DNA from: Thioalkalivibrio sp. ALJ3
GTDB lineage: Bacteria > Pseudomonadota > Gammaproteobacteria > Ectothiorhodospirales > Ectothiorhodospiraceae
Length of the DNA: 64,000 bases
Assembly (NCBI RefSeq): GCF_000377205.1
Contig: NZ_KB897909.1
Span: forward strand, 62,001 to 126,000
Direction: 5' to 3'
Shown here: positions 21,068 to 29,012 of the stretch, piece after piece
How positions within the stretch are numbered: the first letter of the stretch is position 1
Layout: the number at the start of each line of letters is the position of its first letter
Program-made: the position numbers and the translations under genes
Notes under the pieces: generated by a model
The model's input: only the letters and a program-made list of their open reading frames with translations
What the model was told of the DNA's origin: nothing
Database searches by the model: none

Positions 21068-21985
21068 TCAATCCCTCGTGCCCTCGCCACGGGCATGCAG
21101 GCAGAAACGCGCCAGGATCGCGACATCGTGATCGGCCTGACCGGCCTCCAGCGCCTTGTCCACCGCGCGGCGCACCGGCTCCAGCCCGTCCAGGCTGAGC
21201 CCCACCTGCTCGCCCAGGCCAGCCACAATGCCCAGATCCTTGTGGTAGAGCCCGGCCTGAAAACCGGGCTCGAAGTCGCCGTCCAGCAGGCGCTGACCGT
21301 GCACCTCGAGGATACGCGAAGCGGCAAAGCCACCCATCAGCGCCTCGCGCAGCCGCGCCGGATCGACTCCGGTCTGTTCCGCCAGCGCGAAGGCCTCCCC
21401 GATGGCGACCAGCGTCTCGCCCACCACCAGCTGGTTGCAGGCCTTGGTGATCTGTCCGGCTCCGCTGGCCCCGACATGGGTCAGCGTCGAGCCAACGACA
21501 TCGAAGATCGGCCGCAGACGGTTGACCGCATCCTCCGGGCCGCCGACCATCAGGCTCAGCGTGCCATTGCGCGCGCCCGGCTCGCCGCCCGAGACCGGCG
21601 CATCCACGAACGTAACCTCCTGCTCCGCCGCCGCCTGCGCAATCGCGCGGGTGCGGATCGGGTCGATCGTACTGTGATCGATCACCAGCAGCCCCGGACG
21701 GGCATGTTCGAGCACGCCGTCCGGGCCCAGCATCAGCTGCTCCACGTCCGGAGTGTCGGAAACATTCAGCACCAACACGCGTACGCTGGAGGCCAGTTCC
21801 GCCAGGCTAGAGGCCGCCCCGGCTCCCTCCGCCACCAGGGCCTCGGCCGCCTCCGGACGGCGTGCCCAGACCCGGATATCCGCTCCGCTGCGGAGCAGGT
21901 TCCGGGTCATGGGACCACCCATGATGCCCAGTCCCACACAACCGATCGGCTGCAGGGCTTCGGGGAGGCTGGATACTGTGTTCAT
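21068..21985 (-). CDS. NAD(P)-dependent beta-hydroxyacid dehydrogenase
   Basis: 3-hydroxyisobutyrate dehydrogenase / tartronate semialdehyde reductase family (305 aa). The N-terminal Rossmann motif GCVGLGIMGGPMTRNL, the substrate motif DAPVSGGEPGARNGTLS and the catalytic Lys region GAGQITKACNQLVV are all visible. Which hydroxyacid is used cannot be told from sequence. The start MNTVSSLPEALQ at 21985 is preferred; the frame upstream runs through the neighbouring promoter and EamA gene. Divergent from the EamA transporter. Confidence 0.9.
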   Translation of the reverse strand: MNTVSSLPEALQPIGCVGLGIMGGPMTRNLLRSGADIRVWARRPEAAEALVAEGAGAASSLAELASSVRVLVLNVSDTPDVEQLMLGPDGVLEHARPGLLVIDHSTIDPIRTRAIAQAAAEQEVTFVDAPVSGGEPGARNGTLSLMVGGPEDAVNRLRPIFDVVGSTLTHVGASGAGQITKACNQLVVGETLVAIGEAFALAEQTGVDPARLREALMGGFAASRILEVHGQRLLDGDFEPGFQAGLYHKDLGIVAGLGEQVGLSLDGLEPVRRAVDKALEAGQADHDVAILARFCLHARGEGTRD

Positions 21986-22052
21986 GGCGAAGGCTCCTGA
22001 CGGGGACGGCCGTCGAACTAGCCGTCCGGTTGAGTGAAGGGCCCACACTCTA

Positions 22053-22076
22053 GGGAAACACGCATCGATATACACC
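22053..22076 (+). repeat. Single end of the MITE-like repeat family
   Basis: GGGAAACACGCATCGATATA, preceded by TA as at 17763, matches the terminal sequence of the 17765-18031 element in its first ten bases and partly beyond. No matching inverted partner was seen nearby, so this looks like a remnant. Confidence 0.4.
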
Positions 22077-22096
22077 CTGGGAGACTGGAAACCACG

Positions 22097-22957
22097 ATGG
22101 ATCGCATGCCCCCCCGCCTCGTTGGCTCGCTCCTGGCATTTGCCGGCGTCATGGCACTTAGCTTCGACGGCCTGGTCCGCCTTGCCGACACCTCCGGCAT
22201 GAACATCGTGTTCTGGCGCGGGCTGTTCATGGGTGTCGCCCTGATCCTGGTGCTGCGTGTCCTCGACGGCGAATGGATCGGCCGGCACCTTCGCCGTGGC
22301 GGACGGGATGCCGGCTGGGTGAGCCTGGGATTCGCCGCCACCACACTTCTGTTCGTGTTCGCAATCCTGAACACGACCGTCGCCAATGTCGTCGTGATCC
22401 TCGCGGCCTCCCCTCTGTTCGCAGCGCTCTTCTCGGGCCTGTTGCTGCGCGAGTGGGTACCACTGCGGACCTGGGTGGCAATCCTGATCTGCCTCGGCGG
22501 CATCCTCGGCGTCTTCGCGGGGTCCCTTGAGGCCGGCGGCTGGATTGGCGACACCATGGCCCTGGCCGCCGCACTGGTAATTGGCCTCAACCTGACCATC
22601 CTTCGGCGCGCACCTCAAGTGGACCGCCTCGCCGTGATCGCGGCCGGCGGGCTGCTCGCAGCCCTGATCGCGTGGCCGCTGGCCACGCCGCTCGACGTCG
22701 GGCCGGAGTCGTTAGCGGTCCTGGCCCTGATGGGGCTGATCCAGATGCCCCTGGCACTGAGTCTGATCGCGCTGGCCACCCGCCATCTCCCCGCGGGCGA
22801 GGTCGCCCTGTTCCTGGTCCTCGAGGCGGTGTTCGGTACGCTCTGGGTCTGGCTGTTTCTCGCCGAGGCCCCCGGCATGATCACGCTCGCCGCTGGTGGC
22901 CTGGTCCTCCTGACGCTGGCGATCCACGGGACCGTCGGAATCCTGAAACGGCCTTAG
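22097..22957 (+). CDS. EamA/DMT-family transporter
   Basis: Inner-membrane protein (286 aa) with about ten transmembrane helices arranged as two EamA repeats (first from LVGSLLAFAGVMAL, second from TMALAAALVIGLNL). Members export amino acids or other metabolites; the substrate here is unknown. The second-half motif HLPAGEVALFLVLEAVFGTLW is typical. Start at MDRMPPRLVG; an in-frame ATG at 22034 would place 21 odd residues over the repeat remnant at 22053. Divergent from the dehydrogenase gene. Confidence 0.85.
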   Translation: MDRMPPRLVGSLLAFAGVMALSFDGLVRLADTSGMNIVFWRGLFMGVALILVLRVLDGEWIGRHLRRGGRDAGWVSLGFAATTLLFVFAILNTTVANVVVILAASPLFAALFSGLLLREWVPLRTWVAILICLGGILGVFAGSLEAGGWIGDTMALAAALVIGLNLTILRRAPQVDRLAVIAAGGLLAALIAWPLATPLDVGPESLAVLALMGLIQMPLALSLIALATRHLPAGEVALFLVLEAVFGTLWVWLFLAEAPGMITLAAGGLVLLTLAIHGTVGILKRP

Positions 22958-23191
22958 AAGACGTCTCCTCCACCAGCCCCGCGCCTCTTAAATCAGTATT
23001 GAATAATTTTCGGTATTTCGTAATGCACTTATCTATTATTTGATCGGAATAATTACGATGGGTTCCCGTCCTACCCCCAACAGGATTCGAAAAGCCACGG
23101 AGGCAAAACAGTCCGGTGGGCTTCCTGAAAGCCAGACATACGCCTTAACGCATATCCCTAAAGTAACGGGAAACCCGCGAGGAGTTCTGAC

Positions 23192-23641
23192 ATGAACAAA
23201 ACCTTTATCCTCCCGATTGCCCTGGCCGCCGCCGCTTTTGTCCTTCCGGGGACGGCCGCCGCGTCCGATTTCGACTACGGCGAGCACAAGGTGGTGTACC
23301 ACGTAAACTATGACGACACCGCCCGCTACATGGCCGCGATGGGCAACATCCAGAACCACATCAATGCCGTGGGCGCCGAGAACATGGAGATCAAGGTCGT
23401 TATGCACGGCGATGGCCTGGGGCTCCTCAGCACCGCCAAGGATCATGACGACCTGCGGGCCCGGGTGGACAACCTGAAGATGCAAGACGTTGATTTCCAG
23501 GTCTGTGCGAACACACTCGCGGGGCGTGACATCGATCTGCACGAAGACCTCTACGATGCCTCCGAGGATGACGTGATTCCGAGCGGCGTCGCGCACATCT
23601 CCTATCTGCAGAACAACGGGTTCAGCTACAGCAAGCCGTAA
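23192..23641 (+). CDS. Periplasmic DsrE-family protein, copy 1
   Basis: Secreted DsrE/DsrF-fold protein (149 aa) with a Sec signal peptide (residues 1-25, LAAAAFVLPGTAAAS). The mature part starts with HKVVYHVNYDD and has one conserved cysteine, C105 in QVCANTLAGR, suited to carrying a persulfide or thiol. Periplasmic DsrE proteins are not well characterised; a role in sulfur handling is inference. GAGGAG precedes the ATG. It has a close tandem paralogue at 23946 with a 60-base identical stretch but a different signal peptide. Terminator at 23692 separates the two. Confidence 0.87.
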   Translation: MNKTFILPIALAAAAFVLPGTAAASDFDYGEHKVVYHVNYDDTARYMAAMGNIQNHINAVGAENMEIKVVMHGDGLGLLSTAKDHDDLRARVDNLKMQDVDFQVCANTLAGRDIDLHEDLYDASEDDVIPSGVAHISYLQNNGFSYSKP

Positions 23642-23945
23642 ACACCAGGCAGTAAAGCCTTTGGATCGCCGCGTTCTCCCGGCGATCTTTCAGGGTCCGG
23701 ATTTTCCGGACCCTTTTTCTTTTCTCGGCCATGGTCACGGAACCATATTCCAACGATCCTTTGTCGTTTTCTTTGTCACATAAAAATATCTTCCGAATCG
23801 GGAATAACCAAAATTTCCGCCCGTCTTATTAAGTAGCTGGTCGATCCGCCTGCGTAGTGATTCGACCAGTGCGCTTTCGCTGGCGCGACACACCGAACGG
23901 CACACAGCCGCACGGAATTTTACGGAACGAAGAGGAACTCGAAAC
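23642..23945. other. AT-rich spacer between DsrE paralogues
   Basis: A 304-bp intergenic region. It holds the intrinsic terminator of copy 1 (23692-23725) and then a relatively AT-rich part (23740-23840) that probably contains the copy 2 promoter; no box pair is convincing. No gene is seen. Confidence 0.5.
23692..23725 (+). terminator. Intrinsic terminator after DsrE copy 1
   Basis: AGGGTCCGG (23692-23700), loop ATTTT and CCGGACCCT (23706-23714) form a perfect 9-bp stem followed by TTTTCTTTTC. Confidence 0.9.
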
Positions 23946-24389
23946 ATGAAAGCAATGAAGCTTGTCGCCCTGAGTCTGATTGCGCTCGCCCTGAGCGTAC
24001 CGGGCATGGCATCTGCTTTTGACTACGGCACCCACAAGGTCGTCTACCACGTGAACTATGACGACGAGCGCCGCTACATGGCCGCCACGGGCAACATCCA
24101 GAACCACATCAATGCCGTGGGCGCCGAGAACATGGAGATCAAGGTCGTGATGCACGGCGATGGCCTGGGTCTGTTGCAGCGCGCGAAGGACAATGAAGAC
24201 CTGCGGGCCCGCATCGACAACCTGAAGATGCAGAACGTCGAATTCATGGTCTGCGCGAATACGCTGGCCGGGCGGAACATCGACCTGCACAACGACCTCT
24301 ATGACGCCTCCGAGGATGACGTGATCCCCAGCGGCGTCGCGCACATCTCCTACCTGCAGCACAAAGGCTTCACCTACAGCAAGCCGTAA
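23946..24389 (+). CDS. Periplasmic DsrE-family protein, copy 2
   Basis: Second DsrE-family protein (147 aa) with signal peptide (residues 1-24, LIALALSVPGMASA) and the conserved C103 in MVCANTLAGR. The mature domain is nearly the same as copy 1 (HKVVYHVNYDDERRYM, DLYDASEDDVIPSGVAHISYL split at variable sites). Bases 24089-24148 are identical to 23341-23400, which suggests a recent duplication or gene conversion. The signal peptides and flanks differ, so each copy has its own expression unit. Function unknown; sulfur trafficking is a guess from the fold. Confidence 0.87.
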   Translation: MKAMKLVALSLIALALSVPGMASAFDYGTHKVVYHVNYDDERRYMAATGNIQNHINAVGAENMEIKVVMHGDGLGLLQRAKDNEDLRARIDNLKMQNVEFMVCANTLAGRNIDLHNDLYDASEDDVIPSGVAHISYLQHKGFTYSKP

Positions 24390-24415
24390 GCCACACCCCG
24401 GCATCACACGGGCAT

Positions 24416-24443
24416 GCCCGGGCCAGCAGGCCCGGGCTTTTTT
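24416..24443 (+). terminator. Intrinsic terminator after DsrE copy 2
   Basis: GCCCGGGCC (24416-24424), loop AGCA and GGCCCGGGC (24429-24437) followed by TTTTTT. Perfect 9-bp stem. Confidence 0.92.
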
Positions 24444-24485
24444 GTGACCAGGATTCGGCCATTGGGGAAGGCCCGGGGAAAGGGT

Positions 24486-25424
24486 ATGGTAGGCATCTCG
24501 CAAACCCCGGGACCGCCATTGTCCGCCATCCGCATTCAGCAACTGTGCAAAACCTACGACGGGGTAGCGGTGGTCGACGGCGTGGACCTCGAGATTGCCT
24601 CCGGCGAGTTCTTCGGGCTGCTCGGGCCCAACGGTGCTGGCAAGACGACGACCTTGCGCATGCTGCTGGGAATGACCCCGATCGACGGCGGTCATGTCGA
24701 AGTACTGGGTCTGCCAATGCCCGAAGGCGAACGCGAGGTGCGCAAGCGCCTGGGCATCGTCCCGCAGTTCGACACGCTGGACCCGGACTTCACCGTGATC
24801 GAGAACATGCGCACCTATGCCGCGTACTTCGGTCTTGCCGGCGCAACGGTTCAGGCTCGCATCGATCACCTGCTCGGACAGGTCAACCTGAACGACAAGC
24901 GCGGTGCGCGCATCAATGCCCTGTCCGGCGGCATGAAACGCCGGCTGACCCTCGCACGCGCCCTGATCAACGAACCCGAGGTCGTCGTCCTCGACGAACC
25001 CACAACCGGGCTGGACCCGCAGGCGCGCCACCACCTCTGGCGCCAGCTCCGACAACTACGCGCGTCCGGCGTCACGCTGGTACTGACCACGCACTACATG
25101 GAGGAGGCCCAGGAGCTGTGCGATCGCATCGCGATCATCGACCATGGCCGCATCATCGCCTGTGACCGACCCGGCCGCCTGATCGCCGAGCACATCGAAC
25201 CCTGGGTACTCACGGTCGGCGGCCCCGAGGCCGGCACCGCGATCGAGCAGGAGATCGGCCACCGCGATCGCGCCCACCAGGTAGCGGATACCTGGCTCGT
25301 GTATACGGCCGAACCGGACCGGCTGCGCGAACGCCTGCGCGCACGCGGCCTCGAGCCGACCCTGCGCGAGGCGGACCTGGAAGACGTGTTCCTGAAACTC
25401 ACCGGCCACGAGCTGCGCGACTGA
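24486..25424 (+). CDS. ABC-2 type exporter ATPase, NodI-like
   Basis: ATP-binding subunit (312 aa) of an ABC-2 exporter. Walker A GPNGAGKTTT, signature LSGGMKRRLTLARAL, Walker B VVVLDEPTTGLDP and the H-loop (LTTHYMEEA) are all present. The C-terminal part (DLEDVFLKLTGHELRD) is typical of the NodI / DrrA-like group. Start at ATG 24486 gives a family-like length; a TTG nearer the domain is possible. Its stop overlaps the permease start (ATGA at 25421-25424), so the two form a transporter. Substrate unknown. Confidence 0.88.
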   Translation: MVGISQTPGPPLSAIRIQQLCKTYDGVAVVDGVDLEIASGEFFGLLGPNGAGKTTTLRMLLGMTPIDGGHVEVLGLPMPEGEREVRKRLGIVPQFDTLDPDFTVIENMRTYAAYFGLAGATVQARIDHLLGQVNLNDKRGARINALSGGMKRRLTLARALINEPEVVVLDEPTTGLDPQARHHLWRQLRQLRASGVTLVLTTHYMEEAQELCDRIAIIDHGRIIACDRPGRLIAEHIEPWVLTVGGPEAGTAIEQEIGHRDRAHQVADTWLVYTAEPDRLRERLRARGLEPTLREADLEDVFLKLTGHELRD

Positions 25425-26212
25425 TGTCCGACCCGACCTCGACCTGGCTCCCCCGCCCCAGCCTGCGCTTCGTCGCGGTCTGGCGGCGCAACCTGCTGGT
25501 CTGGCGCAAGCTGCTGGTGCCGTCCATGCTCGGCAACTTCGGCGAGCCGATCCTCTACCTGCTGGCCTTCGGCTACGGCTTCGGCCGTCTGGTGGGCGAT
25601 CTCGACGGCATGAGCTACATGGTGTTCATCGCCTCCGGGATCATCTGCTCCTCGGCGATGTTCACTGCCAGCTTCGAGGGCATGTATTCCGCCTACACGC
25701 GCATGGCGGAGCAGAACACCTGGCTCGGAATGCTGGCCACACCACTGACACTGGACGACATCGTGTTCGCCGAGGCGATCTGGGCCGCGAGCAAGGGCCT
25801 GATCAGCGCCATCACCATCCTGGTCGTCGCCTCCGTCCTGGGGCTGGTGAGCGACGCCCGCGCCCTGCTCGCGCTGCCGGTGATCTTCCTCGCCGCGTTC
25901 ACCTTCGGCGCGCTGGCCCTGGTCATCACCGCGCTGGCGCGCAGCTACGACTTCTTCCTGTACTACTTCACCCTGGCGGTGACCCCCATGCTCCTGCTCT
26001 CCGGGGTGTTCTTCCCGCTGCAGGAGCTGCCCGACTGGGTGCAGACCCTGGCGCTGGCCCTGCCGCTGGCGCACGTGGTCGAGATCGTGCGTCCGCTGAT
26101 GACCGGCAGCTGGCCGACCAGCATCTGGCCGCACCTGGTGGTGATCGTGGGCTACGGCGCGGCGGCCATCATCCTGGCGACCGCGCTGATTCGACGCCGC
26201 CTGCTGCGCTGA
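25424..26212 (+). CDS. ABC-2 type exporter permease, NodJ-like
   Basis: Membrane subunit (262 aa) with six predicted helices. Block RNLLVWRKLLVPSMLGNFGEPILYLLAFGYG at the N-terminus and MLLLSGVFFPLQELPDW (about 190-206) are characteristic of the NodJ / ABC-2 permease family. Translationally coupled to the ATPase gene. NodIJ proteins export lipochitin oligosaccharides in rhizobia, but homologues are widespread in other proteobacteria with unknown substrates, so nodulation is not implied. Confidence 0.88.
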   Translation: MSDPTSTWLPRPSLRFVAVWRRNLLVWRKLLVPSMLGNFGEPILYLLAFGYGFGRLVGDLDGMSYMVFIASGIICSSAMFTASFEGMYSAYTRMAEQNTWLGMLATPLTLDDIVFAEAIWAASKGLISAITILVVASVLGLVSDARALLALPVIFLAAFTFGALALVITALARSYDFFLYYFTLAVTPMLLLSGVFFPLQELPDWVQTLALALPLAHVVEIVRPLMTGSWPTSIWPHLVVIVGYGAAAIILATALIRRRLLR

Positions 26213-26262
26213 CCACAACGGCGGCTGTGGCAAGATAGCCCCCCGTCCCAGGAAGACACCGC

Positions 26263-28467
26263 ATGGCCACACCCGAGAACGACCCCAGCACCCCGCAGGA
26301 ATACCGCGCCACCGTCGCCCGCGGGCTCGGCCCCCTGCTGGCCGAGGAACTGGGCACCCTCGGTGCCACCGACGTGCGCGAGGAAGGCGGCGCGGTGCAC
26401 TTCTCGGCCGATCTCGAGACGCTGTACCGGGTACTGCTGGGCAGCCGCATTGCCAGCCGTATCCTGCTGCCACTGGCACGCTTCGAGCAGCCGGACGGCG
26501 ACGGCTGCTACAGCGCCGCCCGCGCGATCGACTGGCCCGCGCTGCTGGAGCCCGGCGCGACCTTCGCGGTCGAGGTCAGCGGCAAGAGCCGCCACATCCG
26601 CCATACCCACTTCGCCGGGGTACGCATCAAGGACGCGGTGGCCGACGCCTTCCGCGAGGCGACCGGCGCGCGCCCGGACGTGGACCCGAAACACCCCGAC
26701 GTGCGCATCCTGCTGCAGCTGCAGGGCGATCACGCCCGGCTGTCCGTGGATATCGGCAACGGCGGCCTGCACCGGCGCGGCTATCGCGGCGCCGGCGGGG
26801 CCGCCCCGCTGCGCGAGAACCTCGCCGCGGCCCTGCTCGCCCGCGCCGGCTGGCCCGCACGCGTCGAGGACCACCCGGAACAGGCGCAGCTGCTGGACCC
26901 GTTCTGCGGCAGCGGCACCCTGGTGATTGAAGCCGCCCTGATCGCCACGCGGACCGCGCCCGGACTGCTGCGCCACGACTTCCGGCCGCAGGGTTGGGCC
27001 GGGCACGACACCGCCCTGTGGCAGCGCTGTGTGGACACGGCCCGGGCGGCGGTCCGCCCCTGGCAGGGCCCGGCGCTGCTGGGGTCGGATCGCGACCCGC
27101 GCGCGGTGCAGGCCGCACGCCAGGCGGCCCGGACGGCTGGGGTCGCCGCCTGCACCCGATTCGAGGTCGCCGACGTGCTGACCCTGGCGCCCCCCGCACC
27201 GAGCGGGCTGCTGATCAGCAACCCGCCCTACGGCGAACGCATCGGTGACCAGCCCGAGCTGATCAAGCTCTACAGCCTGCTGGGCGAGCATCTGAAACAG
27301 GCCTTTGGCGGCTGGCAGGTGGCCCTGCTGGTCGCGGACACCACCGACTCCCGCCGCCTCGGGCTGCGCGCCACGCGCAAGTACCGCGTACACAACGGCC
27401 CGATCGACTGCCAGCTGCTGGAGTTCGACATCCATGCCCGCGAGGGACAGGCCGAGGCGGCGCCCCCGGCACCCGAGTTCGCCAACCGCCTGCGCAAGAA
27501 CCTGAAACACCTGGATCGCTGGGCGCGGCGCCAGGGGGTCACCTGCTACCGCATTTACAGCGCGGACCTGGACGAGTATCCGCTGCTGATCGACCGTTAC
27601 CAGGCCACCGACGGCTCCGTGCACCTGCACCTGCAGGAGTTCGCCGCCCCGGCGTCGGTCGAACCCGCGCGCGCCGAGGCGCGCCTGCGCGGGGCGCTGG
27701 CCGCGACCCTGGAAGTCACCGGCGTCTTGCCCGCCCACCTGCACTACAAGCAGCGGCGTGCCCAGAAAGGCCGCTCGCAGTACCAGCGCGCCGAGACCGC
27801 CCAACCCGCCCCCTTCTGGGTCAAGGAACATGGCTGCCGACTCAAGGTGGAGCTGGATGCCTACCTGGACAGCGGCCTGTTCCTGGACCACCGCCCAATG
27901 CGGCGCCGCCTGCAGGAAGAATGCCGCGGACTGCGGTTGCTGAACCTGTTCTGCTACACCGCCGCGGTCAGTGCCCATGCCGCCGTCGGGGGTGCCCGCC
28001 AGACCGTCTCGGTGGACCTGTCCAATACCTACCTCGACTGGGCCGCCGACAACCTCGCAGCCAATGGTTTCGAGGCCACCGTGCGTGACGGGCGCAGTCG
28101 GCGCCGACCGGATACCCACGCCCTGCTACGTGCCGACTGCATCACCTGGGTGCGGGAGGCCGCCGACGACCCGGCCCTGCGCTTCGAGCGGATCTTCCTC
28201 GATCCCCCGACCTTCTCGAACTCGAAACGCACCGAGGCGGACTTCGAGGTGCAACGCGACCATGTCGAACTGATCCTGGATGCCGCGCGCCTGCTGACCG
28301 AGGACGGCATCCTGTACTTCTCGACCAACCGCCGCCGTTTCGAGCTGGATACCGAGTCACTTGCGGGGCTCGAGGTCCGCCACATCACGCGTGAGACACT
28401 GGATGAAGACTTCCGCCGACCACCGCCACCCCATCGCTGCTGGGCCATCTCGCACTCAACGGACTGA
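26263..28467 (+). CDS. rlmL: Bifunctional 23S rRNA methyltransferase RlmKL
   Basis: Single protein (734 aa) with two methyltransferase domains that modify G2445 (N2) and G2069 (N7) of 23S rRNA. N-terminal THUMP region, then the first domain with LLDPFCGSGTLVIEAALIA and catalytic SNPPYGER (about 323-330); the second domain holds the motif LNLFCYTAAVSAHAAVGG and LDPPTFSNSKR (about 645). Both halves look intact. Length is close to the E. coli protein. Follows the NodIJ-like pair by 50 bp on the same strand. Confidence 0.95.
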   Translation: MATPENDPSTPQEYRATVARGLGPLLAEELGTLGATDVREEGGAVHFSADLETLYRVLLGSRIASRILLPLARFEQPDGDGCYSAARAIDWPALLEPGATFAVEVSGKSRHIRHTHFAGVRIKDAVADAFREATGARPDVDPKHPDVRILLQLQGDHARLSVDIGNGGLHRRGYRGAGGAAPLRENLAAALLARAGWPARVEDHPEQAQLLDPFCGSGTLVIEAALIATRTAPGLLRHDFRPQGWAGHDTALWQRCVDTARAAVRPWQGPALLGSDRDPRAVQAARQAARTAGVAACTRFEVADVLTLAPPAPSGLLISNPPYGERIGDQPELIKLYSLLGEHLKQAFGGWQVALLVADTTDSRRLGLRATRKYRVHNGPIDCQLLEFDIHAREGQAEAAPPAPEFANRLRKNLKHLDRWARRQGVTCYRIYSADLDEYPLLIDRYQATDGSVHLHLQEFAAPASVEPARAEARLRGALAATLEVTGVLPAHLHYKQRRAQKGRSQYQRAETAQPAPFWVKEHGCRLKVELDAYLDSGLFLDHRPMRRRLQEECRGLRLLNLFCYTAAVSAHAAVGGARQTVSVDLSNTYLDWAADNLAANGFEATVRDGRSRRRPDTHALLRADCITWVREAADDPALRFERIFLDPPTFSNSKRTEADFEVQRDHVELILDAARLLTEDGILYFSTNRRRFELDTESLAGLEVRHITRETLDEDFRRPPPPHRCWAISHSTD

Positions 28468-28562
28468 CACGCCACAAGACCCGGTATCGCCACCGGCCAT
28501 TCACGGGCGGCGGACAGGCTCGCGGAGCGGAAACCCGGTGCCGCGCTTCACAGAGGCCACCA

Positions 28563-28588
28563 CAAAAAAGGCGCCCCTTGGGGCGCCT
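28563..28588 (-). terminator. Intrinsic terminator after sorB
   Basis: On the minus strand AGGCGCCCC (28588-28580), a 2-nt loop and GGGGCGCCT (28577-28569) are followed by TTTTTTG. The stem is perfect; a U-tract exists only for the minus strand, which suits sorB. Confidence 0.85.
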
Positions 28589-28626
28589 GAAGATACTGCC
28601 TCTGACTGCGGAGTATCCGGTACGGA

Positions 28627-28950
28627 CTAGTCGCCGTAACCGTAGTTCTCCACCAGGAAGTCCACGATGTCATCACGCTGCTCGTCGGTGAGCCAGGTCA
28701 TGCCGTAGTCTTCCATGTCGTCCATGACCCAGTTCCAGTCAGCACGATTCAGGTTCTGATTGGTGGCCTGACGGATGCCGTGGCAGGCGGAACAGGTCTG
28801 CTCAAACAGTTCCTTTGTCGCCGAGACCTCTTCGGCCTTCTCTTCCTGGGCTTGTTGTTCTTCCTCTGATATCGCCTCGTCGGCAACAACGGGCAAAGCC
28901 AGGGCCGCGAACGCAAACCCCAGCAGCGAAAGCATTACAAAACGCTTCAT
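28627..28950 (-). CDS. sorB: Periplasmic c-type cytochrome, SorB-like
   Basis: Small monohaem cytochrome c (107 aa) with signal peptide (residues 1-23, FAALALPVVADE). Haem site C53-S-A-C56-H57; M84 in DYGMTWLT is the likely sixth ligand. The segment between the signal and the haem is unusually Glu rich (EEEQQAQEEKAEE), perhaps a flexible linker. It lies directly downstream of the sulfite dehydrogenase gene, so it is the probable electron acceptor subunit. A hairpin with U-tract between the two genes may lower its expression or act as a partial terminator. Confidence 0.85.
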   Translation of the reverse strand: MKRFVMLSLLGFAFAALALPVVADEAISEEEQQAQEEKAEEVSATKELFEQTCSACHGIRQATNQNLNRADWNWVMDDMEDYGMTWLTDEQRDDIVDFLVENYGYGD

Positions 28951-28968
28951 GCGTACTCCGTTCTGATC

Positions 28969-29000
28969 AAAAAGAAACCCGGGGCAAATGATGCCCCGGG
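28969..29000 (-). terminator. Hairpin with U-tract between sorA and sorB
   Basis: On the minus strand CCCGGGGCA (29000-28992), loop TCATT and TGCCCCGGG (28986-28978) are followed by TTTCTTTTT. A strong intrinsic-terminator shape inside the presumed operon, only 13 bases past the sorA stop and 19 before the sorB start. Confidence 0.8.
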
Positions 29001-29012
29001 TATAGAGGTTTG

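Noticed and set aside
24486-26212. Nodulation function for the NodI/NodJ-like pair
   Set aside because: NodIJ homologues are common outside rhizobia and no nod genes are near.
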